Source: Microbacterium limosum (lineage in GTDB: Bacteria > Actinomycetota > Actinomycetes > Actinomycetales > Microbacteriaceae). Taken from it: a DNA stretch of 64,000 nucleotides. Under the pieces are notes generated by a model. The model made no database searches. It had not been told where the DNA came from and saw only the letters and a program-made list of their open reading frames with translations. The first letter of the stretch is position 1, and each line of letters starts with the position of its first letter. A program made the position numbers and the translations under genes. This document shows positions 52,258 through 60,103 of the stretch, piece after piece. The stretch spans positions 1,426,001 to 1,490,000 of the forward strand of contig NZ_CP137080.1 in assembly GCF_036324365.1 (NCBI RefSeq), given 5' to 3'.

Positions 52258-52580
52258 GAAGACGCCTATCGTTCCCCCACTCACGACGACGACGTGGGAG
52301 TAGAACTGTTCGACACCCCTGTCCCCGCCGGATCACGAAAGCACGTTCTGGCCCGTAAAACACGGGCGAGTCGCCGGGTGGCCGCGTGGACAACTCCCTC
52401 AGGATTCACGGACCTACGCGGTCGGTAGCACATGAGAACGAGCCTGCCGAGACGCCGCCAAACCCGATACCCGAGTCTGCGCGATCGCGCCGGATGTCAC
52501 AAGCCGGTTCGGGCATTGCGGCCTCCGCCCCGACCCCGCGACTGGCAGGGAGCGGGTCCGGTGCTTGTGGAAGTCGACTG
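52258..52580. other. non-coding stretch after the toxin gene
   Basis: No gene with a plausible start or family match is seen in these 323 bases. A short perfect hairpin (GCCCGT/ACGGGC, 52351-52367) without a U-run may end toxin transcription. The right part contains direct repeat copy B. It ends at the stop of the convergent arsenate reductase gene. Confidence 0.5.
52509..52561 (+). repeat. direct repeat copy B, right of the toxin-antitoxin module
   Basis: About 53 bp, about 80% like copy A at 50788-50839. It sits between the toxin gene and the end of the ars operon. In this copy the inverted repeat reads GACCCCGC/GCGGGTC with one extra base. Confidence 0.7.
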
Positions 52581-53249
52581 TCAGGCGCGGGAGGGGACGC
52601 CGAGTTCGGCCAGCAGGTTCAGCACGCGGCGCTCGATCTCGTCGCGCACCGGCCGCATCCCGTCCGGGGTCCAGCCCGCGGGATCGGGTAGCGTCCATTC
52701 CTCGTACCGCTTGCCGGGGAAGATCGGGCAGGCGTCGCCGCAGCCCATCGTGATCACCGCGTCCGCCGCCCGCACGATCTCGTCGGTCCAGGGCTTGGGG
52801 AACTCGCCGGCGATGTCGATGCCCCGTTCGGCCATGACCTGAACGGCGACCGGGTTGATCTGCTCGCCGGGCTCGGAGCCGCCGGACCAGCCGATCGCCC
52901 GGTCGCCGGCGTGGTGCTGGAAGAAGCCGAGGGCCATCTGCGAGCGGCCGGCGTTGTGGACGCACAGGAACAGCACGGTCGGCGTGCCCGTCAGGTGCAT
53001 CCCGTCGACCTTGGCGAGCGCGCGCAGCCGCTGCCGGGCGAACTTCTCGGTCAGCAGCGGCAGATAGGTCGGCACCGTCGCACGGGCGGCGAGGTCGGTG
53101 TAGGAGGCGTGCAGGAAACGGTCGATCGTCTCCCGCCCGAAGGTGCCCTCGAACTCCCGCGTCAGGCGCTCGGCGCTGGTGGCGAGGCCCGCTTCCTGGT
53201 CGATGGTGATCGTCGCGTGGCGCTCGTGCTCGTCTGGCATCGTCGTCAT
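52581..53249 (-). CDS. arsenate reductase with N-terminal three-helix domain (LMW-PTP type)
   Basis: A 222-residue protein in two parts. Residues 1-80 form a helical domain (SAERLTREFEGTFGRETIDRFLHASY), known in actinobacteria as a three-helix dimerisation domain. Residues 90-222 form a low-molecular-weight phosphatase domain with the P-loop Cys96-x5-Arg102 (CVHNAGR) and the general-acid loop LPDPAGWTP. Such enzymes reduce arsenate to arsenite, probably with mycothiol in this phylum. The ATG at 53249 overlaps the upstream stop (ATGA); an ATG at 53240 is an alternative. Confidence 0.88.
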   Translation of the reverse strand: MTTMPDEHERHATITIDQEAGLATSAERLTREFEGTFGRETIDRFLHASYTDLAARATVPTYLPLLTEKFARQRLRALAKVDGMHLTGTPTVLFLCVHNAGRSQMALGFFQHHAGDRAIGWSGGSEPGEQINPVAVQVMAERGIDIAGEFPKPWTDEIVRAADAVITMGCGDACPIFPGKRYEEWTLPDPAGWTPDGMRPVRDEIERRVLNLLAELGVPSRA

Positions 53250-53923
53250 CCCTTCGTCGTGGTCAGCCGGGGCGCGAGGCTCTGGATGCGGGCGGCGATG
53301 TCCTCGAACGCCGCGTCGAAGGCGGCGTCCGTCCCGTCGCGCACCGGGTCCGGCACCGACCAGTGCACGCAGCCGGCGTCGCCGAGTTCTTCGTGCGCGG
53401 TGTCGCACACGGTCACCACGAAATCGTCCGCGCCGAGCACGTCGTCCAGCGCGCGCGGGGCGCGGGCTCGCAGGGTGAGGCCGTGTCGGTCCGCGGCGGC
53501 GATCGCGCCCGGCTCGATCTGCGCGGCCGGGTGCGTGCCGGCCGAGGCCACCGGGATATCGCTGCTGCCGTGCCAGAGCGCAGCGGCGAGCTGGGATCGG
53601 GCCGAGTTGCCGGTGCAGACGAACACCACCCGCCGCACCCCGAGCATCGGGGAAGGGGTGAGGCCGTCGAGCGCGCCGGGCGCGAGGTGGAGGTAGGTGC
53701 GGCGCCGGTCGGCCTCCGACCGCGTCCGCACGATCAGCCCTGCCTGTTCGAGCTGGTTCAGGTGATGGGCGAGCAGGCTCGATGAGACACCCAGCTCGCC
53801 TTGCAGCTCGACCGGGGCGACATCGCCCAGGGTGAGCAGGTCCACGATCCGCAGCCGCACAGGATCGGCCAGCGCCGCATACCGCGCGACCCGACCCGCA
53901 AGGCAAGTTTCCTCAATGTTCAT
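53246..53923 (-). CDS. ArsR repressor fused to an LMW-PTP arsenate reductase domain
   Basis: A 225-residue fusion. Residues 1-85 are an ArsR-type winged helix (ADPVRLRIVDLLTLGD, then VSSSLLAHHLNQLEQAGLI). The usual ELCVCDL metalloid-binding segment is replaced by a cysteine-free VAPVELQ; the only N-terminal cysteine is Cys7. Residues 95-225 are a phosphatase-like domain with P-loop Cys103-x5-Arg109 (CTGNSAR) and VPDPVRDG. It likely represses the divergent promoter region and may reduce or sense arsenate through its second domain. It is coupled to the downstream arsenate reductase. Confidence 0.88.
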   Translation of the reverse strand: MNIEETCLAGRVARYAALADPVRLRIVDLLTLGDVAPVELQGELGVSSSLLAHHLNQLEQAGLIVRTRSEADRRRTYLHLAPGALDGLTPSPMLGVRRVVFVCTGNSARSQLAAALWHGSSDIPVASAGTHPAAQIEPGAIAAADRHGLTLRARAPRALDDVLGADDFVVTVCDTAHEELGDAGCVHWSVPDPVRDGTDAAFDAAFEDIAARIQSLAPRLTTTKG

Positions 53924-53930
53924 TACCTCA

Positions 53931-53962
53931 AGTTTGACTGAGCGAACCGGATTCGTCAAGAT
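53931..53962. promoter_or_regulatory. face-to-face ars promoters
   Basis: Plus strand: TTGACT (53934-53939), 17-bp spacer, CAAGAT (53957-53962), eight bases before the aquaporin ATG. Minus strand: TTGACG (53954-53959), 17-bp spacer, CAAACT (53931-53936), seven bases before the arsR-fusion ATG. Each -35 overlaps the other's -10, and TTGAC/GTCAA form a dyad that could be the ArsR operator. Both mRNAs would be leaderless or nearly so. The -10 boxes are weak. Confidence 0.55.
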
Positions 53963-53970
53963 GGGCAGCG

Positions 53971-54666
53971 ATGAACACCACCACGACCGAGGCCGTCCCG
54001 CTGTGGCGGCGTGCTGCCGCTGAGCTGCTGGGCGCCGGCCTGCTGGTGACGGTCGTGGTCGGTTCCGGCATCGCCGCCTCGCGTCTCTCGCCCGGCGATG
54101 TGGGCTTGCAGCTCCTGGAGAACTCGATCGCCACCGCGCTCGGCCTGACCGTCCTCATCCTGATCTTCCAGCCCGTCTCCGGCGCGCACCTGAACCCGGT
54201 CGTCACCCTCGCCGACCGCGCCCTCGGCGCACGGCACGGCGGCGGCGAGATCGCCGTCTACGCTGGCGCTCAGATCGTCGGCGGCATCGGTGGGGCGCTG
54301 CTGGCGAACCTCATGTTCGCCGTGCCGGCCGCGCTGTCGGTGACCGACCGGGCGGCACCGGGGCAGGTGCTCGGCGAGGTCGTCGCCACCGCCGGGCTGA
54401 TCCTCACGATCTTCGCCCTGGCTCGCACCGGCCGCGCGGCGCTGGTCGCCCCGGCGGTCGGTGCCTACATCGGCGCCGCGTACTGGTTCACCTCGTCCAC
54501 CTCGTTCGCCAACCCCGCCGTGACCATCGGCCGGATCTTCACCGACACCTTCGCCGGCATCGCCCCGACCTCCGCGCTGTGGTTCCTCGCCGCCCAGGTC
54601 GTCGGCGCGGTCGTCGGCGTCGGGCTTGTGTTCCTGCTGTTCCCGAATCGAAAGGCCCAGCCATGA
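53971..54666 (+). CDS. aquaporin-family channel, AqpS-like
   Basis: A 231-residue MIP protein with six helices and two pore loops: GAHLNPVVT (Asn75; NPV instead of NPA) and FANPAVTIGR (Asn181). The position after the second NPA, normally the selectivity-filter Arg, is Val. As I recall, AqpS of the Sinorhizobium ars operon shares this change. With two arsenate reductases beside it and no arsB or acr3 here, it is the likely route for arsenite to leave the cell. It overlaps the next gene (ATGA). Confidence 0.88.
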   Translation: MNTTTTEAVPLWRRAAAELLGAGLLVTVVVGSGIAASRLSPGDVGLQLLENSIATALGLTVLILIFQPVSGAHLNPVVTLADRALGARHGGGEIAVYAGAQIVGGIGGALLANLMFAVPAALSVTDRAAPGQVLGEVVATAGLILTIFALARTGRAALVAPAVGAYIGAAYWFTSSTSFANPAVTIGRIFTDTFAGIAPTSALWFLAAQVVGAVVGVGLVFLLFPNRKAQP

Positions 54667-56045
54667 CCCATCTGATCGCCATCGGCGGCTCCGACGCCGG
54701 TATCTCCGCCGCGCTCCGTGCCCGCGAACTCGACCCGACCACCGACGTGACGGTGGTGGTGGCGGACGAGTACCCGAACTTCTCCATCTGCGGCATCCCC
54801 TACTACTTCACTGGCGAGGTCGCCCCGTGGCAGTCGCTCGCGCACCGCACGAGCGCTGACTTGGAGGCCACCGGGATGCGGCTGCGGCTCAACACTTTCG
54901 CCACGGGCATCGACGTCGCCGGGCAGCGGCTCACTGTCCGCACCCCGGACGGCATCTTCGAGGATCTGGCCTACGACGAGCTGATCGTCGGCACCGGCGC
55001 GCTCCCGTCCCACGCCGGCATCGCCGGCCTCGATGCGCTGACCCCGGAGGACGGGGTGCATGTCATTCATTCGATGGGTGACACTTTCGCCCTCGACCAC
55101 GACCTCACTACCCGGCAGCCGCAGTCTGCGATCATCGTCGGCGCCGGCTACGTCGGCCTGGAGATGGCCGAAGCCTTCATCACCCGCGGGATGCAGGTCA
55201 CCCAGCTCCAGCGCGGACCCGAAGTGCTCTCCACCCTCGACCCCGAGCTCGGCGCCCTCGTCCGCGACGAACTCACGACGCATGGCGTCGAGGTCGTCAC
55301 CGGCTCGACCGTGACCGGGATCGAGAAGACCCCGGTCGGGCTCACCGTCACCGGCACCCGCGACGGGCAGCCCTTCGCACAGACCGCGGACCTCGTGCTC
55401 GTGGTCGTCGGGGTGCGGCCGAACACCGAGCTGCTCGAGCAGGCCGGAGCGAGCCTCGGCGCGGGCCGCGCCGTCGTGGTCGATGAGCACATGCGCACCG
55501 GGCTCCCGCACGTCTGGGCCGCCGGCGACGGCATCATCACGCATCACCGCCTCCTCGGCGCGACCTATCTGCCGCTGGGGACGACCTCGCACAAGCAGGG
55601 CCGCATCGCAGGAGAGAATGCTCTCGGCGGCGACCGAGCCTTCGCGGGGTCGGTCGGCACCCAGGTCGTCAAGGTCTTCGACCTCGTCGCCGCCCGAACC
55701 GGCCTGCGCGACCACGAGGCGATCGCCGCCGGCTACGCGGCAGCAACGATCACCGCGGCCGCGGACGACCACAAGCGGTACTACCCCGGTGCCCACCCGA
55801 TCCACTTCCGCATCACCGGGGACACCGGCGACGGGCGTCTGCTCGGCGCGCAGCTCGTCGGGCGGCGCGGCACCGAGGTCGCCAAGCGGGTCGACACCTT
55901 CGCCACCGCCCTCTATGCCGGGTTGACCATCGGGCAGTTCGATGACCTCGACCTCTCCTACACCCCGCCGCTCGGCTCTCCGTGGGATGCCGTGCAGCTC
56001 GCGGCGCAGGCGTGGTCGGCCGCGAATGCCAGGGTGCTGGTCTAG
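54663..56045 (+). CDS. FAD-dependent pyridine nucleotide-disulfide oxidoreductase (CoA-disulfide reductase-like)
   Basis: A 460-residue flavoprotein with an N-terminal GGSDAG nucleotide loop (8-13), the single redox Cys43 in FSICGIPYY as in CoA-disulfide reductases and NADH oxidases, an internal NAD(P) site (IIVGAGYVGLEMAEAF), and the FAD motif VWAAGDG. A dimerisation domain completes it (VVKVFDLVAARTGL). It is translated together with the aquaporin and probably keeps a thiol pool or reductase recharged during arsenic stress; that role is inferred from position. Confidence 0.85.
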   Translation: MTHLIAIGGSDAGISAALRARELDPTTDVTVVVADEYPNFSICGIPYYFTGEVAPWQSLAHRTSADLEATGMRLRLNTFATGIDVAGQRLTVRTPDGIFEDLAYDELIVGTGALPSHAGIAGLDALTPEDGVHVIHSMGDTFALDHDLTTRQPQSAIIVGAGYVGLEMAEAFITRGMQVTQLQRGPEVLSTLDPELGALVRDELTTHGVEVVTGSTVTGIEKTPVGLTVTGTRDGQPFAQTADLVLVVVGVRPNTELLEQAGASLGAGRAVVVDEHMRTGLPHVWAAGDGIITHHRLLGATYLPLGTTSHKQGRIAGENALGGDRAFAGSVGTQVVKVFDLVAARTGLRDHEAIAAGYAAATITAAADDHKRYYPGAHPIHFRITGDTGDGRLLGAQLVGRRGTEVAKRVDTFATALYAGLTIGQFDDLDLSYTPPLGSPWDAVQLAAQAWSAANARVLV

Positions 56046-56078
56046 TGAGCGTCAAGTGACTGGGGCAGACTGAGCGCG

Positions 56079-57296
56079 ATGAGCCTTTCCCCCTCGACCG
56101 GCGGGCGCCGCCACCCCGGCACGGTCGGAGAGGTGTTCCTCGTGTTCCTGCGCCTGGGACTGACCTCCTTCGGCGGCCCGGTCGCGCACCTGGGGTACTT
56201 CCGCGAGGCGTTCGTGGAGCGGCGCAAGTGGCTGGGCGACCGCGCCTACGCGGACCTGGTGGCGCTGTGCCAGTTCCTGCCCGGCCCCGCATCCAGTCAG
56301 GTCGGCATGGCGATCGGGCTGCAGCGCGCAGGGTTCGGCGGGCTGCTGGCGGCGTGGGCGGCGTTCACCCTGCCGTCGGCGATCCTGCTGGTCGCGTTCG
56401 CCTACGGGGTCACGGCGCTCGGTGACCTGTCCGGCGCCGGATGGATTCACGGGGTGAAGGCCGCCGCGGTCGCGGTCGTCGCCCACGCCGTGCTGGGCAT
56501 GGCGAGAACCCTCACCCCGGACGCGAAGCGGGCCACGATCGCCGTGGCGGGCATGATCGTCGTCCTGCTCGTCCCGAGCGCGTTCGCACAGGTCGCCGTG
56601 ATCGCCGCCGCGGGAGTCGTCGGGCTGGTGTGGCTGCGCCCGCAGGCCGCCACGGCATCGGAGTCGGAGCCATTCGTCGTGCGGGTGCCTCGCTGGGCCG
56701 CGATCGGGAGCCTGGCCTTTTTCGTGATCCTGCTCGCGGGCCTCCCCCTGCTCGTGTCCGCCACTGAGAACGGGGCGGTACGCTTATTCGACGTGTTCTA
56801 CCGGGCTGGGGCACTCGTGTTCGGCGGCGGTCACGTCGTGCTGCCGCTGCTGGAGGCCGGGACCGTGCAGACCGGCCTCGTCGACCACGACGTGTTCCTC
56901 GCCGGCTACGGTGCCGCGCAGGCGGTCCCCGGTCCCTTGTTCACCTTCGCCGCCTACCTCGGCGCCGCGACTACCAGCCCGCCGTCCGGGCTGCTCGGCG
57001 CCGCGATCGCGCTGGTCGCGATCTTCCTCCCCGCGACACTGCTCGTGGTCGGGGTGCTGCCGTTCTGGGACCGGCTGCGTCGCGCTCCACTCGCGCAGCG
57101 GGCGCTCATGGGCGTGAACGCCGGCGTGGTGGGGATCCTCGCCGCAGCGCTCTACACGCCGGTGTTCACCGAAGGGGTCACATCGGTCGCGGCCCTCGGG
57201 ATCGCCGCCGCCGGGTTCGTCGCCCTGACCTCGTGGAAGGCGCCGGCGTGGGCGGTCGTCATCGCCGCGGGCCTCATCGGCTGGGCCGTACTGTGA
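56079..57296 (+). CDS. chrA: chromate transporter ChrA
   Basis: A 405-residue two-domain CHR transporter with about ten helices. The first half has FLRLGLTSFGGPVAHLGYFR and ALCQFLPGPASSQVGMAIG; the second half has the related YRAGALVFGGGHVVLPLLE and GAAQAVPGPLFTFAAYLG. ChrA exports chromate from the cytoplasm. It lies 33 bp after the flavoprotein gene on the same strand, so chromate and arsenic functions may share a transcript. No chrB regulator is adjacent. Confidence 0.93.
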   Translation: MSLSPSTGGRRHPGTVGEVFLVFLRLGLTSFGGPVAHLGYFREAFVERRKWLGDRAYADLVALCQFLPGPASSQVGMAIGLQRAGFGGLLAAWAAFTLPSAILLVAFAYGVTALGDLSGAGWIHGVKAAAVAVVAHAVLGMARTLTPDAKRATIAVAGMIVVLLVPSAFAQVAVIAAAGVVGLVWLRPQAATASESEPFVVRVPRWAAIGSLAFFVILLAGLPLLVSATENGAVRLFDVFYRAGALVFGGGHVVLPLLEAGTVQTGLVDHDVFLAGYGAAQAVPGPLFTFAAYLGAATTSPPSGLLGAAIALVAIFLPATLLVVGVLPFWDRLRRAPLAQRALMGVNAGVVGILAAALYTPVFTEGVTSVAALGIAAAGFVALTSWKAPAWAVVIAAGLIGWAVL

Positions 57297-57319
57297 GCAA
57301 GGGGTGAGTCCGCGCCGCC

Positions 57320-58045
57320 TCAGCCGACGACCGTGCCGAACAGGGAGCCGACCAGGAAGGTCGCTCCCAGGGCGAGCGCACCGCCGATCACCAGGCGCAC
57401 CACGGCCCGCCACCGATGAGAGCCGCCGATCCAGGCCGCGACGTATCCGGTGACCGCCAGGGCGAGGAGCACGGCAACGAAGGTCCACACGATGCGCGCC
57501 GGGTGCGGCAGCAGCAGGATCGTCAGCAGCGGCAGCACGGCGCCGATCGTGAACGCGATCAGCGAGGCGAAGGCGGCGTGCCAGGGGCTGACGACGTCCT
57601 CCTGGTCGATGTTCAGCTCGAGCGCCAGGTGGGCCTTGAGCGCGTCGCGCTCGGTCAGCTCCGTCGCCACCAGGCGGGCGGTTCCGGGGGTGAGGCCCTG
57701 CTCCTCGTAGAGCCCGACCAGCTCCTCGAGCTCGACCTCGGGATCCTCCTCCAGCTCGCGCCGCTCCTTCTGGATGAGAGCCCGCTCGCTGTCCCGCTGG
57801 CTGGACACCGAGACGTACTCGCCGAGCGCCATTGAGATAGCCCCGCCGACCAGGGCCGCGGCCCCCGCCAGCAACACTGGCGTGACCTCCGCTGTCGCTC
57901 CGGCGACACCGACGACGACCGCCGCCGTGGACACGATCCCGTCGTTCGCTCCCAGCACTCCTGCGCGCAGCCAGTTGAGTCGCTGCGCGAGCCCCGTTGC
58001 GTGAGGCTCGCCGGAATGCCGGTATGGAGGGGATTGCGTCGTCAC
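57320..58045 (-). CDS. VIT1/CCC1 family transporter
   Basis: A 241-residue member of the vacuolar iron/manganese transporter family. It has RAGVLGANDGIVSTAAVVVGVAGA at the first helix, GAISMALGEYVSVSSQRD at the second, a charged cytosolic helix-loop (SERALIQKERRELEEDPEVELEEL) with many Glu residues that bind metal in the family, and three C-terminal helices. It moves Fe2+ or Mn2+ out of the cytosol. The start is GTG at 58045. It is downstream of the P-type ATPase gene on the same strand, 109 bp away. Confidence 0.9.
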   Translation of the reverse strand: MTTQSPPYRHSGEPHATGLAQRLNWLRAGVLGANDGIVSTAAVVVGVAGATAEVTPVLLAGAAALVGGAISMALGEYVSVSSQRDSERALIQKERRELEEDPEVELEELVGLYEEQGLTPGTARLVATELTERDALKAHLALELNIDQEDVVSPWHAAFASLIAFTIGAVLPLLTILLLPHPARIVWTFVAVLLALAVTGYVAAWIGGSHRWRAVVRLVIGGALALGATFLVGSLFGTVVG

Positions 58046-58054
58046 GGCTCCTCA

Positions 58055-58070
58055 CGGTAGTTCGGTAGTT
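58055..58070. repeat. 8-bp tandem duplicate upstream of the VIT gene
   Basis: CGGTAGTT occurs twice in a row, 10-25 bp upstream of the VIT gene start. It could be a regulator site or chance; nothing else supports it. Confidence 0.35.
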
Positions 58071-58154
58071 CTCCTGCCGCCAGGAAGGAGAGGCAACCCT
58101 GCACCTCGGCTCTTCGCCCGCAGATTCCAGTCGTGGTGCTCGGGTTTCAGAGCG

Positions 58155-60065
58155 TCACACGCGGTGCGAGTCGGACTCCGTGTCGGATCGGCGTGACGGC
58201 GGCGGTGCGGCAGCGGGGAGTCCGCTCGGCGGGCCGCCCAGCGCGCGGAGCGCGTAGAGGATCGTGGCGAGGTCCACGAGCTCCTGCGTGAGAGCGCCGG
58301 CGACGGCGGGGATGGCGCCCGTCATGGCGATGACCATGAGGACCACGCTGAGACCGATGCCGAGCCATATCGCCGTCAGCGCGACGCGAAGCGTGTGCCG
58401 CCCGATCGACACGGCGTCGACCACCTTGCTGAGCGAGTCGACAAGGATCACCACGTCAGCGGCATCGCCGGCCGCGGTCGCGCCTTTCGCGCCCATCGCA
58501 ACGCCGATGTCGGAGGCGGCCAGCACCGGGGCGTCGTTCACCCCGTCGCCGACCATCATCACGGGTCGTGGATGCAGGTCGGCCGCGAGATGAACCTTCT
58601 CTGGCGGAAGGAGCTCGGCATGCACCTCGTCGATCCCGGTCTGCCGCGCGATCGATTCGGCTGTCGCACGAGTGTCTCCCGTGAGCATGACGATCCGTTC
58701 GACACCGTTCGCGCGCAGCCACGACACCACCGCGACGGACTCCGGGCGGGGATCGTCGGCGAGCACGAGGACGCCGGCGAACCGGCCGTCGATGGCGACG
58801 TAGGCCGCGGCCTCGCCCGTCGTCAGGTCTGCGCGCACCGTGTCGGCCGCCACTGACGCGACGTAGGAGGGCTTCCCCACGACGACCGTTCGCCCCCCGA
58901 TCACCGCGGTCACACCATTCGTGGCGACCTCACTGGCCTCCTCGGCCGCGAGAAGGTCGATGCCGCGCTCGACCGCGGCCCGGCGGATGCTGTCTGCGAG
59001 CACATGCGACGAGTACTGTTCAGCAGACGCGGCGAGCTGCAGCAGTTCGCCCGCCTCGAAGCCGCCGACAGGGCGAACGTCAACGAGGGTCGGCTGGCCC
59101 TGCGTCAGCGTTCCGGTCTTGTCGAAGGCCGCGGACTGCACTCGGGCGAGCTGTTCTACGACACCTCCGCCCTTCATGATCACGCCGGCCTTCGCGGCCC
59201 GCGAGAGCCCGCCGAGGAACGCGACCGGTGCAGCGATCAGCAGCGGGCACGGCGTCGCTAGCACCAGCACCTCAGCGAAGCGCGTCGGATCGCCCGATAC
59301 CGCCCACGCTATGCCGGCCAGGGCGAGCGAGACGGCCGTGAAGGGGATCGCAAACCGATCCGCGAGCCGCACGACGGGCGCACGCGAGTCCTCCGCGGCA
59401 CGCACGAGCGCGACGATCTGCTGGTACTGACTGTCCGCGCTGCGCCGCACCGCCCGGATCCGCACCGCCCGGTTCCCGTTGATAGCGCCGGAGAGCACGT
59501 CGCTGCCCGCCTCACGAGTCACCGGCAGACTCTCCCCAGTGAGCGACGATTCGTCGAACGTGCCGCTCTCGGTGAGCAGGATGCCGTCGACCGGCACGAT
59601 CTCGCCCGGCCGCACCAGCAGCACATCATCGATCCCTACGTGCTCGACCGCGACATCCTGCACCTCGTCCGAGTCCGACGCATGCTCGTGAGTGAGAACA
59701 TGCGCGGTGCGCGGCGATCGGTCCAGCAGCGCGGTGAGGTCGCGCCTGGCCCGCCGGGCGGCGAAGTCCTCCAACGCTTCACCGCCGGAGAGCATCAAAA
59801 CGATGATGAGCGACGCGATGTACTCGCCCACGGCGAGGGTTGCGACCATCGCCACCACCGCGAGGATGTCGAGCCCGACATGCCCGCGAAGCACATCACG
59901 CACCATCCGAACCAGCGTCCACACGACGAACGCTCCGACGTAGGCCGTCGCCGTCCACCGTCCCACCGCATCCGCTCCGACGGCGTGGAGGACCACGACC
60001 GCGGCGAGCACCACGACGGTGACCGAGATGATCGGGTATCGCCACAGCGGCCGCAGCAAGCGCAT
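58155..60065 (-). CDS. P1B-type heavy-metal-translocating ATPase with TPC motif
   Basis: A 636-residue P-type ATPase: two N-terminal helices, no HMA metal-binding domain, actuator loop with LTGESLPV, the membrane metal motif TPC (271-273, in LATPCPLLIAAP) instead of CPC or SPC, phosphorylation site Asp315 in DKTGTLT and hinge GDGVNDAP. The HP dipeptide of the nucleotide domain is His-Val (354-355). The metal is uncertain; TPC proteins are linked to Fe/Ni/Co type ions. The ATG at 60065 is chosen for a weak AAGG site; a GTG at 60092 would add nine residues. An IS lies just upstream. Confidence 0.87.
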   Translation of the reverse strand: MRLLRPLWRYPIISVTVVVLAAVVVLHAVGADAVGRWTATAYVGAFVVWTLVRMVRDVLRGHVGLDILAVVAMVATLAVGEYIASLIIVLMLSGGEALEDFAARRARRDLTALLDRSPRTAHVLTHEHASDSDEVQDVAVEHVGIDDVLLVRPGEIVPVDGILLTESGTFDESSLTGESLPVTREAGSDVLSGAINGNRAVRIRAVRRSADSQYQQIVALVRAAEDSRAPVVRLADRFAIPFTAVSLALAGIAWAVSGDPTRFAEVLVLATPCPLLIAAPVAFLGGLSRAAKAGVIMKGGGVVEQLARVQSAAFDKTGTLTQGQPTLVDVRPVGGFEAGELLQLAASAEQYSSHVLADSIRRAAVERGIDLLAAEEASEVATNGVTAVIGGRTVVVGKPSYVASVAADTVRADLTTGEAAAYVAIDGRFAGVLVLADDPRPESVAVVSWLRANGVERIVMLTGDTRATAESIARQTGIDEVHAELLPPEKVHLAADLHPRPVMMVGDGVNDAPVLAASDIGVAMGAKGATAAGDAADVVILVDSLSKVVDAVSIGRHTLRVALTAIWLGIGLSVVLMVIAMTGAIPAVAGALTQELVDLATILYALRALGGPPSGLPAAAPPPSRRSDTESDSHRV

Positions 60066-60103
60066 ACGTCTCAGCCTTGTCGACTGCTGCACTCGCCGCT
60101 AGC

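Noticed and set aside
52351..52367. GCCCGT/ACGGGC hairpin as a definite terminator of the toxin operon
   Set aside because: The stem is only 6 bp and no U-run follows, so it is noted within the non-coding stretch but not called as a terminator.
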